Shown one piece after another: positions 23,178 to 33,822 of a DNA stretch of 64,000 nucleotides. This DNA is from Astrothelium macrocarpum (lineage: Eukaryota; Ascomycota; Dothideomycetes; Trypetheliales; Trypetheliaceae): positions 248,001 to 312,000 of the forward strand of contig JAGEMR010000005.1 in NCBI GenBank assembly GCA_021030915.1. The letters are read 5' to 3'. Numbering within the stretch: position 1 is the stretch's first letter; each line of letters begins with the position of its first letter. Position numbers and translations under genes: made by a program. Below the pieces are notes generated by a model that ran no database searches, had not been told where the DNA came from, and saw nothing but the letters and a program-made list of their open reading frames with translations.

Positions 23178-24619
23178 CTGTCTTTAGTCCAATATGTTGG
23201 CATTCTCAGCTTTCTTGACCGTGCTATTTGGGACGCAAAGTCCTGAAGACAAGCGCTCCAAGAGTAAGGTTGCAGGTATAATATGCAGGACAGGGGCAAA
23301 AAGAAGAAATTAACAACATTACACCGCCCCGTAGTGCTATAAGCGCATTCACTTGCCGCTATTGATTCGTTGCGTCTCAGCCTTGGGCTTGCTTTTTCAG
23401 CATCACGCTGGTTTGCTGTAGAACTGTTCAGGAAGCTGAAAAGTGACTTCCTGCCAAAGCAACAACTTTTATAGAGTAAGGTAATATTTCAAACACTCAA
23501 AACATCCTCAAATGGGCCAACCATTGTCCAGCGCTTGTGTACGTTGTATAAGTGTAAGTGGTCGAATCGGTTTTTTGTTTTAACTTTTTCGTCTAGCACA
23601 TAACATTTTTGGGTGAATATTCTGCGGATGATAGGAAAGACAAAGGGACCAGGAGCAAGAGCGGAGTTGATCAGAGAAGCCATCAGTGTATGCAGAAAGT
23701 GGCGTACCGATAAGTGATTGCCGTCATGGACGCAAAGCCAGCTCTAGGCTGTGCCAGAGTATGCAGAATCTCGTAAACGATCGCGCCACCATGTAGAGCG
23801 CAATGAGAATTGGTTTCGCTGCCAAGACGTGACACTCAGCCGCAAATATCAGTAATCTGTCAGGCAAACATTGAGACGCTATTCGCGCCCACTAAGGGTT
23901 GGAAATAAGGTTTTGTCTACCAGCGGGATGAAGACAGAATCAACGCTGGAACTTCGACTAACGGGAAGATCCATCATCCCAAAATAAACTGCACGAGGAT
24001 AAAGATTCCTCGTCTATTATGACAGGATGGCGAAAATGGAAAAGTAGACACTAAATGATCATAACACTACAGATTAAGCACGTATCTGAGCATCATACCA
24101 TAACCCCAACACGTTTGATATTCAGCTTGAACATGGCTTTTGGGCATGACTTTAATGTTGACATCAACAGAGAGATTTGCAACCAGCGGATATCGCAAGC
24201 ATATCGAACCTGTTCCCTGTATAATAGAGAAGTATCGAAGAGAATGACTTCGTGCTTCCACGGATCATGAGTGTAGTGATTTGTGTTGAGCTTCGCTGCT
24301 CAACCCTCCATGATCTAATCCGTCGTAATTGATCCTCTGTCGCGTCTGTGAGAATCAGAAGAGCGCTAATGACCAGAAGAACGACCGCCCAATGCACCGA
24401 CTCGTTCGCGCGTCATCGTGGTCGCCGCTGTCGCATGATGCCTGAATTATACTGCGGTTGAAAGGTTTCGGTTTGCGTATGGGCTACTCCTCAGGGCCTG
24501 CCGTTCCATGTCCTTCGACCTCCGCGCCCCGGTCGTCGCGTCCAAATTCTGCCACGATTTTGAATTCCTCTGCGCCCATTCCATGCACCGATCTCTGGCA
24601 CTATCTTTGGACAGTCGCG
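23178..24619. other. Long intergenic region between the Cys-rich protein and VPS29
   Basis: Probably holds the first exon and promoter of the minus-strand Cys-rich gene (to about 23350) and the VPS29 promoter (from about 24420). Between them are only short frames with no domain. Confidence 0.45.
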
Positions 24620-25381
24620 ATGACTGCACGGCTGGTCTTGTGTCTGGGTGACTTGTTCGTCCCAGATCGTGCGTCTGTATGTCGGCCACGATGCCGTGGA
24701 TCTGCTATTCGCTGACTTTTTGCCTAGGACATACCTACCAAGGTGATGCGCAACGCCAACATTTGACAAATACCTCTGCTCACGATGCCTAGTTCAAGAA
24801 GCTGCTCGCGCCCGGCAAAATCGGTCAAATTCTCTGTCTTGGTAATCTCACCGACAAAGAAACCTACGACTTTCTTCGAGGTGTCGCCCCCGATCTACAG
24901 ATTGTCAAAGGTGGTTTTGACGTAGACGCCCCAAACCTTCCTTTGTCAAAGGTAGTCACACATGGCTCACTACGAATTGGATTTACACATGGCCATACCA
25001 TCATTCCACCAGGAGATTCGGATAGCCTTCTTATAGCAGCGCGTCAAATGGACGTAGACGTTCTCTTTTGGGGAGGCACCCACAAATTTGAAGCTTACGA
25101 GCTCGAGGGCAAATTCTTCGTAAATCCAGGCAGTGCCACTGGAGCAATGACAACAGGGTGGTGGACCGAAGCTGAGGACCCAACCCCGAGCTTCGTCCTG
25201 ATGGATGTATGATGGCCTGACTCGACCTGTCCATTGCGTTATCTGACACTAATGGGAATAACAGATCCAAGGCGATGTGCTCGTCTTGTATGTATACCAA
25301 TTGCCGAAAGACGCCAATGGTGTTGAGAACGTTGCTGTCGAAAAGGTCTCGTTCCGAAAGAACGCGCAGACCAACCAGTAA
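24620..25381 (+). CDS. VPS29: Vacuolar protein sorting protein 29 (retromer subunit)
   Basis: Scaffold subunit of the retromer core that recycles cargo from endosomes to the Golgi. Exons 24620-24676, 24728-24742, 24793-25206 and 25265-25381 give 200 aa. The metallophosphoesterase-like fold shows as CLGDLFVPD, LCLGNLTDKETYDFLRG, GFTHGHTIIPPGD, WGGTHKFEAYE and FFVNPGSATGA. The end is SFVLMDIQGDVLVLYVYQL. Exon 2 is a 15-nt micro-exon encoding DIPTK, which supplies the link to FKKLL that every VPS29 has; without it the fold would lack that loop. Two metal-ligand histidines of animal VPS29 are replaced (GDLF, WGGTH), which fits a binding rather than enzymatic role. Confidence 0.95.
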
Positions 25382-26825
25382 TTCAACAACCCGACTGTCT
25401 GAGGAGCATATTCAATAGTCTGTTCTCGCTTTGAATCAGACCCCCTTCGATGACTGCCACAACACATCGTGCCATAACAATTGGTAGGCAAGGCTTGCGT
25501 GTGACGCTCGGTTCTGTTGATGAGCATTAACAACCATGTTCCCAGAGCCGCGTACATCCGGCGGCCCTCTTGTCTCATATGATTTCTTCTGGTGTGTTGG
25601 CAACGTCGGAAGAAGAGCTACGATAGTGTTCATGATACAGAGATGTGTACGGAGATGATAAGATCTTCGGCTTTAACGCAGATCCTCGGACAAAGCATCT
25701 TATCAAGATAGCAAGCGGATGGATGGAAAGGGGTTCTTTTCGTAAACACTCCTAGTCTCCATCCACGCTTAAACGAACCAAATAGCCTCTGTCCATGCAT
25801 TCCTAGTCGTCCATCAGCAGTTTACATATTATACATAGCTATGATCATCGCACAGACCATGCCACACATTCGCATGCACTTCGCAGAGCGTGATGGTCGC
25901 TGTGCAATTAAACTTGCATGAAGCCAATGCACACAGGGCTAGACAGAAATTGGCATGCCGATAAGGGTATCTGGCACTAGCGTAGGTAGCTTGGAGTAGC
26001 TTGGCTCAGGTCTCAGGACATGGAAGGTACAAAACATGCATGCGTATCAATACGCTAACTCTCCAAGGCCACCATGGACGTGTCGGAGCACAGTCTCCGC
26101 CTCCGAGTACCTGGAGAAATGATCAACCAGCAGCAGTAGACTTCAACAATCAGCTGTTCTGATCCAAGGTCATAGTCAATCAGCTGTCTGCTCTGCATGT
26201 ACGCTTCGACCTCTTAATTGTCAGTGCTCTGAAATATTATGTTGAGCTGCTCTGGGGTTCTTGCAGGTACTACTCGCTTGTACCCGACAAGGAGGACGGC
26301 GGCCTCAGAAAGAACTGCCATGTTGGAATATACAATTCACCGTCATTCTGAGAATAGTGAGGCATCACGTGTGTCGATAGCAACATCATTCATGAAGAGC
26401 ACAAGGAAGAGAAGAATTTTTAATACCGAATTTTTGAGAGACTGGCTCCTGCTTCCATTATATGGTTTAAAATGAGGTCCACAGCACAGCCGAGAACAAG
26501 CCTATTAGTCTATTAATCTCAAGCAGGCTTCATTTCAGACTCTGGAGTTGCCGCAATAGACAACATTTAAAGCATTTCACAGAAAATATGCTAGCTCTTA
26601 ATTCCAATCAACATAGTTTCAGATCGTGAAAGGCCCAGTTCTTGGCCCTCATGACCTACTTCAGGTTCCGCACTCAATTTACTAAGAATACGCGTGTTGC
26701 ATATGGGCCACCTATCTTGAAATTTGCTATGATTGTAGTATTCTCCTGACGTCTATTGCTGCAAATGCTCTCAGAGCTGACTCTGGCGAGACGACTATCA
26801 TTCATTATCGTCAGAATAGAGACAT
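25382..26825. other. Intergenic region between convergent VPS29 and GH127 genes
   Basis: 1.4 kb with short frames on both strands (for example 25249-25578 minus and 26239-26475 plus) that have no recognisable domain or splice-linked extension. No gene seen. Confidence 0.45.
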
Positions 26826-29063
26826 TTATCGTACTCTGATACCAACACGCATCATTCCTTTTCCGCCTCTATTAGCACGAGCATAGTACGGCACGAAATG
26901 TAAGTCTTTTTTGGTGTCGACTAATTGGTTAGTTTGTTCGAAGCCATTGGCTAGAGGACTGTAGTTTTCCGCGTGCGAGAGAAACGATGCACCAGCTTCC
27001 CCGCGGATTCCGACGATCGATTCGTCCGAGAATATATCAAATCTCTCGATTTCTTGCAAAGCACAACCAGTGTTGAAAATTGTCGACTGTAGGACGACCA
27101 TCAGGATTAGCCAGCCCCATCTCGAAAGCGAGCAGGTACTTACCTTGAAATGGTCGTCCGCCCATGGGTGATCTGCATCCTCAACACAGTATACTATCGG
27201 GCCTCTCGCAATAGCTATTACAGGTTGATTTGCATAAGTTGGTGGGCTGAGGTGGCGGCATTTAAGAGGGATTGTGAGGGTGAAGCATTTGTGTTGCTTT
27301 AGCCAGTCTGACGGGATTTCCAGATAACCTTTATTTACTTGGGGTTCTCGAATGCTCGGTTCGATCTAGCTTCAATTAGCTTGGCACGCTTTCAACCATT
27401 TACTCTTGACTCACATTCCAAGATTGAGCCCATGATGGAACTCTGATTCTCAACGTGACATTAGTCGTACTATCCCCAGAAAGCGTAAATGTGATTGTCC
27501 CATGCTGTGGGTACTGGGTCTCTTGGGACAATTCTACATTTGCGGCTCCGACTTTGAAGCTCAAAGTAGCCGAAGCATACATGTGGATGTTGACAACCGC
27601 ATCAGCATCAGCAATTTGTCTCCACGTCCACATATATCCACCAAGGGACGCCAGGAGCCTTGACACATTCGGTGGACAGCATGCGCAATCAAACCATTCC
27701 TCCGTCTTAGAAACGTCACTGCCGCTAGAAGCTAACTGATTGACATACGTGAATGCCTTGCCATCGTGTGACATGCCAGTCAGAACAGCATTGAACAAGC
27801 ACAGTTCCATTATGTCGGAATATTCCCTGTTTAGATCAAGCTTATCATCTAGTCAACAGTTTGTTTTAAGGGATTTGGGTATTGAGTACCATACTTGCAA
27901 GAGTCTTTCAGCAAGCATCATCACTCCGATAGCCGCACATGTTTCTGCATAGCAACCCCCCTCGTCTGTGCCTTGCGGAAGGAAATAGTCGATGCCAAAA
28001 CCTTCCCATTGAGGCACGGCACCAATGCCCCCCGTGACATACATCTTCTTTTGGACCATGTTCTCCCAGAGCCTCCGCAGGACTGGGAAATAAGTTGGGC
28101 GCGAGACATCGTTGAGCAATGACAGATCTGCAACACCAGTAAGGAGATACATTGCCCGCACTGAATGGCCCTCGACACTCTCTTGCCGACAGATTGGTAA
28201 GTGTGCTTGTTGATAGCGGTATCTGTCTTTGTACGGGTAGTATTCTGGCCAAAGCTGTAGTTGTTCGCCTCTTCTTTCCTTCTCGACATCATAGTAATGT
28301 CGGCCGGCTACTCCTTGTGGGTTACCCCGTTCTTCGAGGAAGTATTGCGCCAATTTGAGATATCCAGGGTTTTTGGTAAATTTATCTAGTCGCAAAAGGG
28401 CAAGCTCGATCTCTGGATGTCCAGGATAGCCGTGGATCTGGGATCCGTCCGGCCCAAATACTTTGCAAAGAAGATCCACATATTTGAGCACGGGTTCAAG
28501 GAGTCGGCCATCTTTGAAGCATTGCTCATGAATGAGGGCCGCTTCAATGAGATGACCGCAATTATACCTTAAGGAGACAAAGTATTGGCGTTTCCGAACT
28601 TGACTCATCATCGACGGCAAAAAGGTGCACAAAAAAACTCTACTCACAGCTCATGCATGTCTCGCAAATTAGTCCATCGCTTTCCAGGCTCCACAACCTG
28701 GTAATGCAAGTTCAAGTAACCGTCTTCTTGCTGTGCCTTTCTAATCATTTCCACCAATTCTTCAACCGCCCTTCTCACATCTGAGTCTTCTTTCTCCTCC
28801 ATCAAGAAGTAGCACGCACCCTCAACCCACTTTGCAATATCTGAATCCCAAAAAAGGTGCTTTGGCACAGGCCAAACGTGAGGCGGAGCGTCATAAATCG
28901 GGTGCCATTCCAGCTTGAATGCATCGTAGCGACCAGTTTTGCGAAGCATGTCAAGCTGGTAGAGGAGTGTAGTAGATCGAACGACTCTGCGCCTCCGACC
29001 CCAAAAAGAGTCAGAGGCGAAGCGAGTGTAATGGAATGTGAATTGGGGATTCGATTTGTCCAT
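26826..29063 (-). CDS. GH127 beta-L-arabinofuranosidase (DUF1680 family)
   Basis: Cysteine-dependent glycosidase that removes beta-L-arabinofuranose. Exons in coding order 28648-29063, 27895-28567, 27415-27840, 27144-27365 and 26826-27086 give 665 aa. The catalytic core matches HypBA1-type enzymes. The zinc-site Glu-x-Cys lies in GGCYAETCAAIG, and the Cys-Cys pair with the nucleophile in EEWFDCACCPPN. Also conserved: DSFWGRRR, HLFWDSDIAKW, RDMHELYNCGHL, YVTGGIGAVP and a C-terminal beta-sandwich part. There is no signal peptide, so it is probably cytosolic and acts on imported arabino-oligomers. The ATG at 29063 is the first in frame; the frame upstream has only GTG/TTG. It is divergent from an MFS sugar transporter, 776 bp away. 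Confidence 0.93.
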
Positions 29064-29839
29064 GTCTGGATACAACACTTTGGGAATGGCGTGTATGGGT
29101 CTCTGGCATGCAATAGCTTGTCATACTCGAAATGTTTAACATCCGGGTTATCAACGCCACCAAGCATATAACAATGTCTTGCAGAATTGACAACTAGCGG
29201 ATCTGCATTCCAACGTCAAGTGGCAGAATAGGTACCTTGTTTGCGGCCCAGCAGGCGGTTACCCTCAAAGCGAACTTTACCTTTCAGGAGTAGTTTTTTC
29301 CCATCTACAACAGGGTGGGCAAGCCAAGTGGACAACGCAATCATGTCGTCGATTGCACGCGCGCTTTTTCTCGCTTTGCGATCTTTCGCGAGGTAAGACG
29401 GCCTCGCGAGTAATGTGCGTTGCGCGTCGTCCTTGATTCCGTTCAGACTGAAGGTCCAAGTAAGCGGTTAAGAAATACGGCATTGCTTGGCATTATTTTC
29501 AGGTTAGGTCCTTTGTGTGATTGGCGAATGAGCGCTGGGATGCGCCCAGCCCCCCAATTTCTCCGCGTGGAGAAAAACTGGGGTTCGGCCAAAATACTAT
29601 GGTCCCTTAGGGCGGACCTACAGATCGAGACCTATTCGCCCGCATCAGCGACTCATTTTGTATCCAACTAATATGTATTCGCGTTCGCTGGATTGCGGTG
29701 CGAGGGTTTGCATTCTAGGGTAGACGGCACGACTGACACGAAGAATTGTAATGAGGCTTCTAGATAAAAGCTGGGGCGACCGCTATTAGCTTGGCGAGAA
29801 TTCAGCGCTATAACTTGCAGTTTGGACGTCGAGACGGCC
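29064..29839. promoter_or_regulatory. Divergent promoter, GH127 / sugar transporter
   Basis: 776 bp between two head-to-head ATGs. It contains three matches to the CreA/Mig1 consensus SYGGRG: 29567-29572, 29578-29583 and 29771-29776. A CCAAT box lies at 29554-29558. These are short motifs, so carbon-catabolite repression is a prediction only. Confidence 0.5.
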
Positions 29840-31599
29840 ATGCCTGAATCCAAAGCGGATGGAATTGTTCTGACGGATATCGCTCGGACTGAGAGCACTT
29901 TGTCTCGTCCCCAGGTCAATACTGATGAGATCATTGTTGCTTCAACGGAGAGGCAGAAGAAGTTCCTCGGCCAGTCAAAGGCAACATGGTTCATCTATTG
30001 GATCTGTGCCGTGGCTAGCATAGCTAACATGTCTGTTCTTTCCAATGCTTCTTACTCTTTTGATTGGCAACTAACAACTTTCCTAGCTTCCAAGGCTTCG
30101 ATTCGGGTATCTATACCATCATCATCGACGAAAGCGCATTTATCTCCGAATTCAATGTGAAAGGCGCCCGTTCCGGTGTCGTTGCTTCCATGATTAACCT
30201 AGGTAACGTCATTGGTAATCTTTTCGTTGCCTGGTGGTTTATTTGGATTCTGGGACGGCGCATGACCTTCGTGCTGGGCACGCTTGTGCTGCTAATTGGC
30301 GTCGCATTGCAAGCAGGCGCTCGGAACTTTTCCATGATTATCGTGGGCCGTATTATATCTGGTATCGGTACCGCTACCATCGGCACTAACCTCGCGGCAT
30401 ACCAGGCGGAAGTATCAAGTCCGCTGATTCGCGGTAGAGTCGTGTCGTTCGTCCAGCTGTCGTATCAAGTTGGTGTCCTGATCGCTTACTGTGTCGGGCT
30501 TGGCATACAAAAGATGAAGTCCGACAATGCGTGGCGGCTCGCAACATCACTGCAATGCGTACCAGGTCTTATCCTTATCCTCTGTGCGTTCACAATACCC
30601 GAGTCGCCGCGCTGGCTGCTCGAACGGCATCCCGAGCGGCCTCAGCGGGCGCTCAATGAGCTTGCTCGAGTACGGCGTTTGCCACAAGACGATGCGGCAG
30701 TACAAGCAGAGTTTTTCGAACTGCAGGCTACACGTCAGTATCGCATTGACCATGACCAGGACTACTCATGGAAGCAATTCTTTATGAAATATGCCATCTG
30801 GAAGCGGATTGCATACGGTATGGCGACAATGGCGCTTGGCCAAATCAGCGGTATCGGTGCTATAATGCTGTACGGAATCTCCATCTTCCAAAACTTGGGT
30901 TATTCCTCTGCAACGCTGTCGCTACTTCTCAATGTGGTGGCAGGTGTACTCAGTCTAGTAGCGACTCTTATAACGACTGGAGGCGTCGACAAATGGGGTC
31001 GCAGAGTGACGCTAATCGTAGGTTCCGGTCTTATGGTAAGTATGCTAAAGGAAGTCCATTTCTTATAAAACTTTACTCAGCGATGTCAGGTGCTCTCGTA
31101 TATTATCATAGCCGCTCTCGCCGACGCGTATCCGGTCGGTGGACATTTCAATCGCGGAGCCGCTGTTGTACAGGTCATATTCATTTATGTAATTCAAATG
31201 GCGTACGCAGGAGCTCTGGGTCCCTGTGCGTGGATCTATGCGTCTGAGATATTCCCAACAAATTTGCGCGACAAAGGTGTGAATATCTCGCAGGCTGGAC
31301 AACAGATAACCACGCTCTGGGTCAATCAATCGTGGCCAGTAATGTTTGACAATGTCGGACACAATGCATACTGGATTTTGATGGGTATCAATGCATTCGC
31401 GTGCTCCATGGTCGTTCTTTTCTGGCCCGAAACAAAAGGCCTGAGTTTAGAGCACATGGATAAGATCTTCGGTGAAGTCGACAAAGTGCAAGCATTCGCT
31501 GAAGAGCACCGCATTGGCAGTGTGGATGAGGCAATAGCGGCTGTCGCTACAAAGGAGCAAAGCGAGAATAACGATGTGGCTCACGATGAAAAGAACTGA
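29840..31599 (+). CDS. MFS sugar/H+ symporter
   Basis: Plasma-membrane transporter of the fungal sugar-porter family. Exons 29840-30030, 30087-31035 and 31090-31599 give 549 aa with about 12 membrane spans. Family signatures: GFDSGIYTIII after TM1, GRRMTFVLG in the loop 2-3, GRIISGIGTATIG in TM4, PESPRWLLERHP before the central loop, DKWGRRVTL in loop 8-9, and PETKGLSLEHMDKIF after TM12. The first intron joins IAN to IFQGFDSG; the second joins SGLM to VLSYII. Substrate cannot be read from sequence. The head-to-head GH127 gene suggests L-arabinose or a short arabinan, an inference from context. The ATG at 29840 gives a normal 45-residue cytosolic N-terminus. Confidence 0.93.
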
Positions 31600-33303
31600 G
31601 AAAGGGAAAATTGAAAACCGTATGATATTGATCAAGACACCTAGATAAAAGAAAATCAAGACTAAATGAGAGATACATATCGTGTCGCAGAGAGTCTCTG
31701 AAAATGCGTCAAAATTAATGAAAACGCGTCAATAGCGGATACGTCTGAGGCATTTGAACCTTTTCAAAGGGAGGCAAAAAATGATGTCTATTTCGGGGAA
31801 TGTCACACCTGTAGTGAAACATGGAAGATAGACATGAGGCCTTACCACTAGTGGTAGAATCACCGAGACTTGTTCAAACAAATGGTGATACTTACATAAC
31901 GCAATCCCTCGACTGACCTATACACCTAATAAAAGGTTGGGAGTCGAGTGCGCACAGCACAAACCGGTGGGAGAGCACCCAAAATTCTTGAAGTGTGCTA
32001 TCGGGTCGCATCGCACTGCCGTTTTCAGGTTCGGCTTCAACCCTCGAGGACTTAGTCGTAGAAAGACACTAGGTGTAGTGCTGATATTGGGTCCAGAACA
32101 AGCTTATGGGTATTGTAGAGAGTTCATGAGTCATGAAGGTAAATCGTGAAGCCACCAGACAGCATTTCCAGTACCTAAAGAGAGGCTGGACCGAAGTTAA
32201 GCCGGGTGAGAAAACTCCTAACAGTTGCAGCTAACCTAATTAGGTGCCAAAAAATCTTGGAAGTATTAAAAAGTAACGGATACTTGCCAGCTTCCTCTGC
32301 TCCCTTCAGATCTTCAGAATGAATTGAGAGATTGTATCGATCAGAGCCAGTGTTGTAGAGAGTCCAAAATCCGCTTGCTTCCGTGGTCTTCCTGACCAAG
32401 AAAAGCGAGGATGTTCTGCAGGACCTAGCAATGATATGCGTTCGAGAGAGAGGTCGTCATGCAGGCTCATAAATACGTGCAGACAACCATGTCACTGATG
32501 TCAACGATTCCATGGAGATTTGGTCGAACGAGCAACGGAAACAATGGAAGCGTAGCTAGGCCCGAAGACAGGAGTTGGAGATAGCGAAGCGTTCGTGGAT
32601 TGGGTGCGATCAGCAGGTCTGTCCCCAACGCTTCCTGTTCACGCCCCCAGCAGCGCCCGTATGGGCTCGACCAGCTGGGGCGGCTTGTCGCTTCCAATTT
32701 CTCTGCGTTTTCGGCGGCTACCTCGCCCAGCCCCTGCAGGCCGACGCTTTCGGCATGGCGTCGCGCAGGTGATTTGGCTAGGCCCTCGCCGCATGTCAGC
32801 TCCTCATTGGCTTCTGCCGCTCCTGAAGCAATTTCACGTCCGAGCATCCCTCATCTGCAGCCAGGTAACTTACTTAGTGCCAGCATCCTGACGCTTAGGC
32901 CTTGTCCTGGCTTTCCCCACCATCCACTGCATCCACCATCCGACTTCGACGCTTCTGGTAGGCCAGCCATACTTACCTATATCTCTCCCTCTTCCCCTCA
33001 CCTTCTACGTATCTTTCTCGAAAAGACCTGATATCACTTTCTTCATCTCTCGCTTCCCATCAAACATTGGTATCATCCGTACATGACCATCCCCCACTTT
33101 GCTTCACTTCTCTCCACAATCGTTGCCATCTCCCAACATTACCCACTCTCCTCTATTCTATCATCGAACTTTCGGACGAGGCCGTGAAGCTCGTCATCAA
33201 ATCTACTTTCCATCACGCAACAGTTGTGGCTCCTCTTTCCACCCGAAGTAATCTGCTATACTCGACTCGACGACTCGAGTACATTGAGGGCACGGTCGAA
33301 AGG
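31600..33303. other. Transporter 3' flank and long leader/promoter of the ECL1-family gene
   Basis: Holds a perfect 14-bp palindrome at 31843-31856. From about 32590 to 33050 it is GC- and pyrimidine-rich, with frames open on several phases at once, typical of a promoter and leader. A 34-codon upstream frame lies at 33083-33187. No protein gene is supported before 33304. Confidence 0.5.
33083..33187 (+). promoter_or_regulatory. Upstream ORF in the probable leader of the ECL1-family gene
   Basis: ATG at 33083 opens a 34-codon frame that ends in TGA at 33187, 116 nt before the main ATG at 33304. No other ATG lies between the two. If it is in the mature leader it would have to be bypassed or terminated before main-frame translation. 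The transcript start is not known. Confidence 0.4.
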
Positions 33304-33822
33304 ATGGAATGGTCTCACGACTTCTGCTTGGCCTGTGATAGGCAAACCACCGACGGCGAAACATACTGCTCGCAGGCCTGCAGGCTAGCAGATCTTGAAA
33401 GAGCCTCTAGTTTATCTCCAACACCAACAGTCTTTCATACCTCAACAAGAACACGATCGACGCCTCAGAGAACTCCAACAAGCTCAAATTCTGCTTCTGG
33501 TTTCCACCTACCACCTGCTGTAAATTTCGCTGCGTACAAGACCAGTGAGCAAGCTGGCTCGCAGCAGTCAAACACAATCTCGCGAAGTCGCTCAGGCCAC
33601 GGATATATGGAGTCCAATAGTGCCACACAAGCCTCGACCACCGGTTCTTTCTCAACAGCTGATCAACACCTCACGCCATCATCCTCACACTCCTCCTTAT
33701 CCTCAATGTCATCAGTAGCAAAGCATGGCGTTTCCACAGAAGAAGTACGCAATGAGCTTTTTGGCTACTACACCGCATTTGATCAAACTCGGGATTGGAA
33801 GAGACGCCGGACATTTGCATAA
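33304..33822 (+). CDS. ECL1-family life-span/starvation regulatory protein
   Basis: Single exon, 172 aa. The N-terminal four-cysteine module is FCLACDRQ followed by TYCSQACRLADLERAS, the hallmark of the fission-yeast Ecl1/Ecl2/Ecl3 family, whose members extend chronological life span under nutrient limitation and probably bind zinc. The rest is Ser/Thr-rich and disordered, with a short conserved-looking end (EEVRNELFGYYTAFDQTRDW). The ATG at 33304 immediately precedes the module. The frame is open upstream without ATG. It is preceded by a long leader with an upstream ORF and flanked on both sides by large intergenic regions, as expected of a strongly regulated gene. Confidence 0.82.
   Translation: MEWSHDFCLACDRQTTDGETYCSQACRLADLERASSLSPTPTVFHTSTRTRSTPQRTPTSSNSASGFHLPPAVNFAAYKTSEQAGSQQSNTISRSRSGHGYMESNSATQASTTGSFSTADQHLTPSSSHSSLSSMSSVAKHGVSTEEVRNELFGYYTAFDQTRDWKRRRTFA

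Noticed and set aside
32575..33031. Frames of 65-143 codons before the ECL1-family gene
   Set aside because: Three phases overlap in a pyrimidine-rich tract with no domain; better explained as promoter and leader.
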